This document shows, one piece after another, positions 1 to 4,210 of a stretch of 5,006 bases of DNA. Source of the DNA: JANLQX01 sp031368095 (GTDB lineage Bacteria; Actinomycetota; Acidimicrobiia; Acidimicrobiales; JANYDT01); contig JANLQX010000070.1 in NCBI GenBank assembly GCA_031368095.1, forward strand, positions 1 through 5,006. Direction: 5' to 3'. Under the pieces are notes generated by a model. It was not told the origin of the DNA. It was given only the letters and a program-made list of their open reading frames with translations, and did no database searches. How positions within the stretch are numbered: the stretch's first letter is position 1; each line of letters opens with the position of its first letter. Both the position numbers and the translations under genes were made by a program.

Positions 1-1344
1 GTAGGCAATGCCGCACAGCAGCACGTCTTGGTTGGCGGTGATGCGAACCTCCGACGCGTAGGTGGCGACGACGGTACGAAGGGCGGTGCGCAGCTTCAGG
101 GTCGGGGTGTCCTTGATGCGACCGGAGTTGACCTGGACACCGAGGAACCAGGTGCCATCGGCCGCCTCGTGCCACCCGAGATGATCGTGGATGAGATCCC
201 ACCGAGGAAGCGGTGGAACATCGGCGAGCGGGGCCGGGAGACGGGATTCGACCTCGGCTCGGAACCACGCCTCGCCCCGATCGGCAAGAAGGTACTTGAG
301 GCGGGCGCGCCCACGGTCGCCGCGATCGCCGTAGTCGCGGAACACGGTGACAACGGCTTCGATGGTGCGGGCCACCTCGGCGCTCGGAACCCAACCCAGG
401 GGAGTGGCGAGACGAGGGAAGGTGTCGTCGGGCCGGGCGTGGGACTGTCCCTGGCCGCCGCCGACGAAGATCGCGTAACCCGGGGCACCGTCGACATCGA
501 TGGGGACAAGGCCGACGTCTTGGGACAGCACATCGACACAGTTGTCGCCGGGGGGAGCAACAGAAATCTTGAATTTCCGCGGAAGATACGTGTCTCCGTA
601 GATCGGTTCGATCCCCGGCGATGCTGCGGCGACGGTGAGCGGAGCGTCTCCGTAGATCGGTTCGATCCCCGGCGATACAGCGCCCGCAGACTCCAGGGTG
701 TCGCCGATAGAGAGGGCCTGTTCGCCGTCGAGCCAAACTTCCACGTAGGCGGTGGTGCGAGGACGGAAGTAGTCGGCCAGGGCGCTCGCCGCACCCGACA
801 CCACGGCGTGATCACGGCCGGCGAGCGGGGCCGGGCAGGCGCACACGTTGCGGACCACGTCGCCGCACGCCGCCAGCGTGGTCAGGAGCTCGGCATGGAC
901 GGTGGCGATGAGCTGACGCAATCCGGTCTTGGGCACCGTGTGGAATTGAATACCCTGGCGGGTCGTAAGCCGCAGAGCACCGTCGGCGACTTGGTCACTG
1001 ACCCGATCGAGAGCGGCCCACTGCGACGGGGTGACGACTCCGCCAGGAATGGCGACCCGAACCATGCAGGAGTACGCGAGGGTCTCACGTTTGGACGCGA
1101 GTGCCTTTCGCCGGTCGCGATCATCTTGTTGATAGAGGCCGTGGAACTTGAGAAGGTGCGTGGCGTCGTTGGTGAACGGCGCGGCGGCGTCATGGAGTTC
1201 GGCGATGAGCGCACCGCGAAGGTGATCGCTGGCCGCTTTTACCCCCTCTACCGGTGTTCCGACGCCCCCTCCGTTGGCTCGCAGCGTGACCCGTTCGGTC
1301 GATGCAGCGGGCGGCTCAATGGCGGTTCCAGAGGTCCTAGGCAC
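1..1344 (-). CDS. cysI: Sulfite reductase hemoprotein (CysI/Sir family), 3' end cut by the window edge
   Basis: This siroheme/4Fe-4S enzyme reduces sulfite to sulfide in cytoplasmic sulfate assimilation. The visible part is 448 residues, about 160 short of a full protein. Motifs in order are DHLRG (40-44), FHGLYQQDDRD (67-77), LRLTTRQ (124-130), RNV (165-167), TAYVEVWLDGE (198-208), LPRKFK (254-259) and ITANQ near the visible end. By alignment from memory to E. coli CysI, R96, R165, K257 and K259 match active-site R83, R153, K215 and K217. The cluster-binding cysteines lie beyond the window. The GTG start at 1344 follows an in-frame TAG at 1356 and has AGGA seven bases upstream; no other good start lies before the first motif. 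An 18-residue in-frame duplication is present (residues 224-251). The IYG-TYLPRKFK region also resembles ferredoxin-type Sir, so the electron donor (CysJ or ferredoxin) is open. It is divergent from an Rrf2 regulator. Confidence 0.93.
   Translation of the reverse strand, partial: MPRTSGTAIEPPAASTERVTLRANGGGVGTPVEGVKAASDHLRGALIAELHDAAAPFTNDATHLLKFHGLYQQDDRDRRKALASKRETLAYSCMVRVAIPGGVVTPSQWAALDRVSDQVADGALRLTTRQGIQFHTVPKTGLRQLIATVHAELLTTLAACGDVVRNVCACPAPLAGRDHAVVSGAASALADYFRPRTTAYVEVWLDGEQALSIGDTLESAGAVSPGIEPIYGDAPLTVAAASPGIEPIYGDTYLPRKFKISVAPPGDNCVDVLSQDVGLVPIDVDGAPGYAIFVGGGQGQSHARPDDTFPRLATPLGWVPSAEVARTIEAVVTVFRDYGDRGDRGRARLKYLLADRGEAWFRAEVESRLPAPLADVPPLPRWDLIHDHLGWHEAADGTWFLGVQVNSGRIKDTPTLKLRTALRTVVATYASEVRITANQDVLLCGIAY
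592..676. repeat. Direct repeat inside cysI (two 31-bp identical copies, 54-bp period)
   Basis: The 31 bases at 592-622 are identical to those at 646-676. The period of 54 bases is exactly 18 codons, so the reading frame is kept. Both copies encode SPGIEPIYGD (residues 224-233 and 242-251), and the first is followed by APLTVAAA. Only the second copy leads into the conserved TYLPRKFK motif, as in other family members. The 23 bases between the copies are only weakly similar to the sequence flanking the first coding copy. This looks like a local in-frame duplication just before the substrate-binding lysines. A true duplication and an assembly error cannot be told apart here. Confidence 0.9.
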
Positions 1345-1385
1345 CCTCTCATCCTATCGCTAAACCCGACTACTCCTATCGGGAA
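1345..1385 (-). promoter_or_regulatory. Predicted cysI promoter overlapping the operator
   Basis: On the minus strand a -35-like TTCCCG (1385 to 1380) is followed after 17 bases by a -10-like TAGCGA (1362 to 1357). This is the same layout, base for base, as the promoter at 1897-1925. Transcription would start near 1350, giving a leader of about six bases before GTG 1344. An alternative -10 is TAGGAT (1356 to 1351), which would make the transcript essentially leaderless. The conserved core CCGATAGGAGTAGTCGG (1382 to 1366) fills the spacer, so a bound regulator would block the polymerase. Confidence 0.55.
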
Positions 1386-1397
1386 TAGGAGTGGTCG
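1367..1397. promoter_or_regulatory. Inverted-repeat operator between cysI and the Rrf2 gene
   Basis: The arms ACTCCTAT (1372-1379) and ATAGGAGT (1385-1392) are perfect inverted copies around a 5-base centre. After one mismatched pair, the symmetry continues with CGAC (1367-1370) and GTCG (1394-1397). A second, overlapping dyad, CCCGA/TCGGG (1365-1369 and 1379-1383), is shared with the site at 1899-1917. The site can therefore be read as two overlapping copies of one element, an intact one facing cysI and a degenerate one facing the regulator gene. Rrf2 proteins bind imperfect palindromes of about this size, and genes for such regulators often sit next to their targets. Assignment to the adjacent Rrf2 protein is an inference. 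Confidence 0.75.
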
Positions 1398-1440
1398 TCG
1401 AAAACCCCGACCTCCTCGTGTTGGCTGGGAGACTGCTGGT

Positions 1441-1881
1441 GTGCAGGTCAGTGCTCGAGCCGAATATGCCGTCCGCGCCGCCGTCGAGCTGGCCCGCCTG
1501 CCCGCCCACCGAGCCATTTCGGCTGAGCGGGTAGCGATGCAGGCCGACCTGCCGGCCAAGTTCCTCGAAGCGATCCTCACCGATCTCCGTCACGCCGGAA
1601 TCGTCGTCACCCAGCGAGGCGCCCAAGGCGGGTGCCGGCTGGCTCGACCGGCCGACCAGATCACCGTGGCCGAGATCTTCGGGGCGGTCGAAGGTGCCGT
1701 CGGCCAGGTTCGCGGTCTCGCTCCCGCCGCCCTGAGCTACCCCGAGGGAAACGAATCGATTCGCCAGCTCTGGCTCGCCGCCCAGGTGGCACTTGCTCGG
1801 GTGTTTGGCGTGGTGACCCTCGCCCAGCTGGCCGACGAACGTCTGCCACCCGCCGTCGCCCGTCTCGCCGCCGAGGGATAG
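1441..1881 (+). CDS. Rrf2-family transcriptional regulator without Fe-S cysteine cluster
   Basis: This is a 146-residue cytoplasmic DNA-binding protein, the usual length for Rrf2 (IscR, NsrR, CymR) regulators. The winged helix-turn-helix covers about residues 5-70: AEYAVRAAVELA (7-18), LPAKFLEAILTDLRHAGIV (37-55) and the wing RGAQGGCRLARP (59-70). ITVAEIFGAVEG (74-85) follows, then a helical dimer region. The only cysteine is C65, in the wing where the family usually has Tyr. The three-cysteine [2Fe-2S] motif of IscR/NsrR is absent, so sensing may be cluster-free, as in CymR. GTG 1441 is chosen because GGGAG lies nine bases upstream and the Rrf2 homology begins at residue 3; the same frame upstream is antisense to cysI. 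Divergence from the sulfite reductase suggests a role in sulfur control. The physiological signal is unknown. Confidence 0.9.
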   Translation: MQVSARAEYAVRAAVELARLPAHRAISAERVAMQADLPAKFLEAILTDLRHAGIVVTQRGAQGGCRLARPADQITVAEIFGAVEGAVGQVRGLAPAALSYPEGNESIRQLWLAAQVALARVFGVVTLAQLADERLPPAVARLAAEG

Positions 1882-1896
1882 TCATCTAATTTCCCC

Positions 1897-1925
1897 TTGC
1901 CGATAGGAATAGTCGGCATTAGACT
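1897..1925 (+). promoter_or_regulatory. Promoter with nested Rrf2-type operator, leaderless start at 1933
   Basis: A -35-like TTGCCG (1897-1902) and a -10-like TAGACT (1920-1925) are 17 bases apart. The GTG at 1933 starts seven bases after the -10, so the transcript is predicted to be leaderless, which is common in Actinobacteria. The spacer holds the dyad GCCGA (1899-1903)/TCGGC (1913-1917) around TAGGAATAG. Positions 1897-1922 match 1385 to 1360 of the cysI promoter at 22 of 26 bases. Two of the four differences are the paired outer bases of the dyad (G-C here, C-G there), so the symmetry is preserved. Repression by the Rrf2 protein is the natural reading. Confidence 0.72.
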
Positions 1926-1932
1926 CGACACT

Positions 1933-2175
1933 GTGGAAGTAACCAGTCAGACCCTGTCCGGGGCGCTCGCCCGTCGCTGCGAGGGCCAGACGACGCTGCG
2001 GCGCCCGTTTGCTTCCGGGCGAACGCTTCTGCTCGCTTCGGCGCTGGGCTCACTCGTTTGGCTCGTGGTGGCGCCGTCGACCGCAGCCTTGATCCTGCTG
2101 GTCTCGTCGGTTATCGGCACGTTTGGCTGGAAGGGAGCACCCAACGGCGCTCTCGCCGACGTCATCGACGTCTGA
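1933..2175 (+). CDS. Small two-helix membrane protein, candidate Rrf2 regulon member
   Basis: I do not recognise this family. The 80-residue product has a polar, Arg-bearing N-terminus (R14, R15, R23, R24, R30). A hydrophobic hairpin follows: helix 1 at about 31-47 and helix 2 at about 50-66, separated by a short PST turn. A short tail ends DVIDV. Arg residues before helix 1 and a single Lys (67) after helix 2 give no strong topology signal. The frame can be extended to TTG 1897, but that codon is part of the predicted -35. GTG 1933 sits seven bases after the -10 and has no Shine-Dalgarno, which fits a leaderless message. Third positions are mostly G or C, supporting coding. It is 51 bases downstream of the regulator gene, with its own promoter carrying the same operator as cysI. 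A role in sulfur uptake or export is possible but rests only on that shared site. Confidence 0.65.
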   Translation: MEVTSQTLSGALARRCEGQTTLRRPFASGRTLLLASALGSLVWLVVAPSTAALILLVSSVIGTFGWKGAPNGALADVIDV

Positions 2176-2184
2176 GCGCCCCAA

Positions 2185-2213
2185 TTGCCGCAGGCGCTGC
2201 GGCTGCCTAACGT
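2185..2213 (+). promoter_or_regulatory. Predicted promoter of the spherulin-like gene with a nested palindrome
   Basis: TTGCCG (2185-2190) and TAACGT (2208-2213) are separated by 17 bases. Transcription would begin near 2220, giving a leader of about 28 bases that includes the AAGGGA ribosome site (2237-2242). The perfect inverted repeat GCCGCAG/CTGCGGC (2187-2193 and 2197-2203) overlaps the -35 and fills most of the spacer. It could be an operator, or a hairpin at the end of the preceding gene. It lacks a T-run, so efficient intrinsic termination is unlikely. Its core differs from the Rrf2-type element. Confidence 0.45.
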
Positions 2214-2247
2214 CGTGCGTTCAGGAAGTGCCTCGGAAGGGACAGTT

Positions 2248-3447
2248 GTGCGATCGCAACGAATTCGGCGGATCGTCGCCATGGTGGTGGCGACGCTCGT
2301 GGCGGCCGTGGGCCTGAGCCTCGCGGGCCACGAACCAGGGGCCGTCGCCGGGCCCTCTGATCCCGTTACCATCGGCATCGCCGCCTACTTCGCCGACACT
2401 GCTGCGAACCGCGCCGCCATTACCTCGCGGGCCGGGGTCGGCATCGTCGTCATGAACACCGTGCAGGCCGCCGGCGCGAGCGCCGCAGTAGGCGACTACA
2501 AGGGCGCCGGAAAGCGGGTTTTCGGTTATTTCGCCGCCGGGTATGCGCCCAGTGGTGCCAACGGCATCAGCCCCAAATCGCTGGCCCAGTTGCAGGCCAC
2601 GGCATCGGCGATCTTCGCCGCCTACCCGACCATCGATGGTCTGTTCCTCGACGAGGTCCTCAACAACGATGCCGTTGGCTGTGCCGCTCCGGCGGCGTTC
2701 TATGTGTCGTTCTACCAGTGGCTGCAGACGGCATATCCGGGAAAGTCGCTCATCCTCAATCCGGGCACCGCCGTGTGCTCGGCCTTTGCCGGTGCCGCCG
2801 ACATGTTCCTCGTCTTCGAAAACCGCCTCGGCTTCTATCGTTCGTCGTTTCAGCCCTACTTTGCCCAGTCCGACTTCGACTGGCTACGCGCTCTTCCGAA
2901 CTCGCGGGTGTGGTCGATCGTCTACGGCGTGCCGGTCAGCGAGATGGGAACGCTGATCAACGAATTGGCCGACTATGCCGGCATCGTGACCGTGCTCTCG
3001 GACAACGCTGATCATCCGTACAGCAACGTTCCCCCCACCGGTGAGCTCGACCTGATGAACGCCCGTGCCACCGGCGCCGCGCTGCCGGCGACCACCACGA
3101 TTGCTTCGTCCACGGGTTCATCCGGAGGCGGCACCGGTCCGGCCATTGTCCCGCCGGCGGTCGCCGCGGCAACCACGACTGCTCCGGACTCAACGACGAC
3201 GACCACCGTTCCCCCGACCAGCACAACGCCGGCGACCACCACAATAACGACAGCGACGACCACGACGACGATCGCTGCTCCCGCCGCCGTGGTGCCCGTG
3301 GCTCCTGTCTCGACGGCGCCAGCCACGCTGAAGACGACCCGGTTGGTCCGTCGCACGATGCTTCGGTGTCGGTCAGGAAAGACGTCGTCGGGCAAGACGA
3401 AACGGACGTGCCGTCGAGTGACGGTCCTCGTGCGAATCGCCGTCTGA
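2248..3447 (+). CDS. Secreted spherulin-4 / GH135-like protein with Thr-rich linker
   Basis: The 399-residue product has a signal peptide: basic RSQRIRR (2-8), hydrophobic core about 9-26, and likely cleavage after AVA (32-34). The spherulin-4-like domain, a (beta/alpha)8 fold, covers about 40-270. Landmarks are FGYFAAGY (92-99), GLFLDEV (131-137), LILNPGT (168-174), FLVFEN (187-192) and VLSDNADHPYSNVPP (249-263). In the fungal enzyme Sph3 (GH135, cleaving galactosaminogalactan) the acidic residues are, from memory, D166, E167 and E222. D135, E136 and E191 here keep the same 55-residue spacing. A Ser/Gly- and Thr-rich linker (about 281-341) and an Ala/Pro/Val stretch follow. The end is a basic tail (362-399) with two cysteines, C374 and C388. 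GTG 2248 is chosen for AAGGGA five bases upstream and the clean signal peptide; GTG 2215 and ATG 2281 are alternatives. The substrate is unknown; exopolysaccharide is a guess from the family. Confidence 0.8.
   Translation: MRSQRIRRIVAMVVATLVAAVGLSLAGHEPGAVAGPSDPVTIGIAAYFADTAANRAAITSRAGVGIVVMNTVQAAGASAAVGDYKGAGKRVFGYFAAGYAPSGANGISPKSLAQLQATASAIFAAYPTIDGLFLDEVLNNDAVGCAAPAAFYVSFYQWLQTAYPGKSLILNPGTAVCSAFAGAADMFLVFENRLGFYRSSFQPYFAQSDFDWLRALPNSRVWSIVYGVPVSEMGTLINELADYAGIVTVLSDNADHPYSNVPPTGELDLMNARATGAALPATTTIASSTGSSGGGTGPAIVPPAVAAATTTAPDSTTTTTVPPTSTTPATTTITTATTTTTIAAPAAVVPVAPVSTAPATLKTTRLVRRTMLRCRSGKTSSGKTKRTCRRVTVLVRIAV
3172..3270 (+). repeat. Low-complexity Thr-codon tract (linker of the spherulin-like protein)
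   Basis: The bases are dominated by irregular ACN codons (ACG, ACC, ACA, ACT) interrupted by Pro, Ser and Ala codons. They encode runs such as TTTTTTVPP and ATTTTTTIAA. The codons vary, so this is a protein-level compositional tract and not a pure DNA microsatellite. Such linkers in secreted actinobacterial proteins usually separate a catalytic domain from a wall-associated part, and they may be O-glycosylated. Confidence 0.8.
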
Positions 3448-3453
3448 ACTGGC

Positions 3454-3468
3454 CCCGGTTCGTCCGGG
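3454..3468 (+). other. Small GC hairpin after the spherulin-like gene
   Basis: CCCGG (3454-3458) and CCGGG (3464-3468) can pair around a 5-base loop, seven bases after the stop codon. There is no T-run behind it, so it is at best a weak terminator or an RNA end stabiliser. The 44-base gap to the next ATG holds nothing else clear, so the next gene may be partly read through from this one. Confidence 0.25.
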
Positions 3469-3491
3469 TCGCGTGGAAGACTCGGGCCATC

Positions 3492-4010
3492 ATGGCTGCG
3501 CCTCGATTCGTTCCTGTTGTTCCCATTGGTGGCTACCGGGACGGCGAGCACCTTCCGCCGGCGCTGCCTTGGACCACGGATCGCCCCGGGGAGGTACGCG
3601 GCGGGCAACCGTCGGGCCGCAAGCTGGGTAGCCCTGGCCCAGACCAGGGGTATGCGATCAAGTTGGCCAACCTGTTCCACGGCAAGCTCCGTCTGACCGA
3701 CGGCGAACATGAACACGACGTGATGGCCGGCTGCCTCGCCGTCGCGATGAAGCGCTCGTCAATCTTTGGACGGGCGCCGGTCGTCCATGACCTAGATGCG
3801 GCGTTCTCGGTCTTCGGGTTTCTTGGCGACGACCCTGCCGATGCCGGCCTCATTCGTATGCGCGCGTCATTGTTCGAGGCGGCCGGACACCACTACGAAG
3901 TGCAGCGTCACATCGCCGACCTCGTCCCGGAGTCCACGTTGCGCCTCGCTCCGGCCGAGATCCGTCAGCTGCAGCGCATCGACGGTTGGGCCAGCCTGCT
4001 GGCCGACTGA
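3492..4010 (+). CDS. Conserved-looking hypothetical protein, 172 residues
   Basis: I cannot assign a function. The product appears soluble, with no signal peptide or membrane segment. The N-terminal 50 residues are rich in Pro and Gly and probably disordered (PVVPIGGY, DRPGEV, GSPGPDQGY). Residues from about 54 on look mainly alpha-helical, with His- and acid-rich stretches: LANLFHG (58-64), DGEHEHD (70-76), RAPVVHDLDAAF (94-105), AGHHYEVQRH (131-140) and LAPAEIRQLQRIDGW (152-166). The histidines could bind metal, but no known motif is evident. ATG 3492 is taken as the start; the frame is open further upstream but would overlap the preceding gene. GGAAGA (3475-3480) is 11 bases away, which is rather long. 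No convincing promoter was found in the 44-base gap, so co-transcription with the secreted-protein gene is likely. Confidence 0.75.
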   Translation: MAAPRFVPVVPIGGYRDGEHLPPALPWTTDRPGEVRGGQPSGRKLGSPGPDQGYAIKLANLFHGKLRLTDGEHEHDVMAGCLAVAMKRSSIFGRAPVVHDLDAAFSVFGFLGDDPADAGLIRMRASLFEAAGHHYEVQRHIADLVPESTLRLAPAEIRQLQRIDGWASLLAD

Positions 4011-4019
4011 CGGCCTTTT
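4001..4019 (+). terminator. Short intrinsic terminator overlapping the stop codon
   Basis: GGCCG (4001-4005) and CGGCC (4011-4015) form a five-pair GC stem with a 5-base loop containing the TGA stop. TTTT follows (4016-4019). The stem is short, so termination may be partial. Its position, immediately before the leader promoter at 4022, suits separation of the hypothetical gene from the leuA unit. Confidence 0.45.
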
Positions 4020-4021
4020 GG

Positions 4022-4050
4022 TTGACGTCCGCGGTTTCGTCTGCCACGCT
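4022..4050 (+). promoter_or_regulatory. Predicted promoter of the leu leader and leuA
   Basis: TTGACG (4022-4027) is a near-consensus -35. After 17 bases comes CACGCT (4045-4050), a weaker -10 that keeps the A2 and T6 positions. The leader ATG follows seven bases later at 4058, the same distance as in the leaderless promoter at 1920-1933, so transcription probably begins at or next to the ATG. The TTAGAG at 4052-4057 could pass as a -10 but would start transcription inside the leader peptide. Confidence 0.55.
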
Positions 4051-4057
4051 CTTAGAG

Positions 4058-4093
4058 ATGTCGTCGTTCACCGGACTTCTTCTTCTCATGTAG
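4058..4093 (+). CDS. leuL: Leucine leader peptide (MSSFTGLLLLM)
   Basis: This 11-codon frame contains four consecutive leucine codons (CTT CTT CTT CTC, 4076-4087), then ATG and TAG. CTT is a minority leucine codon in the visible part of leuA, which would make stalling more sensitive to charged leucyl-tRNA. There is no Shine-Dalgarno, and the ATG is predicted to be at the transcript's 5' end, so translation is probably leaderless. The stop codon abuts the protector hairpin of the attenuator. Leader peptides of this form control leuA by attenuation in several Actinobacteria and Proteobacteria. Its role is regulatory: the ribosome's position, not the peptide, carries the signal. Confidence 0.85.
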   Translation: MSSFTGLLLLM

Positions 4094-4151
4094 GCGAGCC
4101 CCACATAGGCGCTCGCCCAAACCCTCGTGCCCTTGTGGCCGGGGGTTTTTT
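4093..4151 (+). promoter_or_regulatory. Leucine attenuator: protector, antiterminator and terminator segments
   Basis: Four segments can be drawn. Protector 1:2 pairs GGCGAGC (4093-4099) with GCTCGCC (4111-4117). Antiterminator 2:3 pairs CCACATAGGCGC (4101-4112) with GTGCCCTTGTGG (4127-4138): ten base pairs including one G-U, with a 2x2 internal loop. Terminator 3:4 is 4119-4148 plus the T-run. The antiterminator uses bases needed by both the protector and the terminator. A ribosome stalled on the Leu codons (4076-4087) would cover segment 1, free segment 2 and let 2:3 form, so leuA is read. With ample leucine the ribosome reaches the stop codon or releases, and the terminator forms. Pairings were found by eye without energy calculation. 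Confidence 0.78.
4119..4151 (+). terminator. Intrinsic terminator in the leuA leader
   Basis: AAACCCTCG (4119-4127) pairs with CGGGGGTTT (4140-4148), including one G-T pair. After a bulged T (4128), GCC (4129-4131) pairs with GGC (4137-4139) around a 5-base loop. Six T residues (4146-4151) follow. Sixty bases separate its end from the leuA start. It lies inside the leader and after the leucine codons, which identifies it as the attenuator stop signal and not simply the end of the upstream gene. Confidence 0.88.
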
Positions 4152-4210
4152 CATTTGCTTGCCTCCCTTCCGCAACTCCGAACCGCCTTCACCCAAGTAA
4201 GGAACCCGAC

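Noticed and set aside
96..1214. Two other minus-strand open frames (96-815 and 882-1214)
   Set aside because: They are Ser/Arg/Pro-rich and in a different frame from the one carrying the sulfite reductase motifs across the same bases. They are shadows.
28..1440. Very long plus-strand open frame running into the Rrf2 gene (617 codons in total)
   Set aside because: Only residues from GTG 1441 on match a known family. The upstream part is antisense to the clearly conserved cysI frame and reads as compositionally biased, Gly/Arg-rich noise. The frame is open because of high GC.
1897..1932. TTG 1897 as start of the small membrane protein
   Set aside because: That TTG is part of the predicted -35 and would put the operator inside the coding region. 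GTG 1933 fits the -10 spacing for a leaderless start.
2185..2213. Third copy of the Rrf2-type operator at the spherulin-like promoter
   Set aside because: It shares TTGCCG and CGGC, but the core TAGGARTAG is missing and the dyad is two bases shorter, so it does not belong to the same motif.
1947..2378. Minus-strand open frame opposite the small membrane gene
   Set aside because: No recognisable motif, low-complexity Thr/Ala/Arg composition, and no promoter or ribosome site seen. The plus-strand frame has a well-formed promoter and a plausible membrane hairpin.
2957..3716. Minus-strand open frames opposite the Thr-rich linker
   Set aside because: The long Val run and Arg/Ser/Trp-rich translations are the complements of ACN codons. 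No support as genes.
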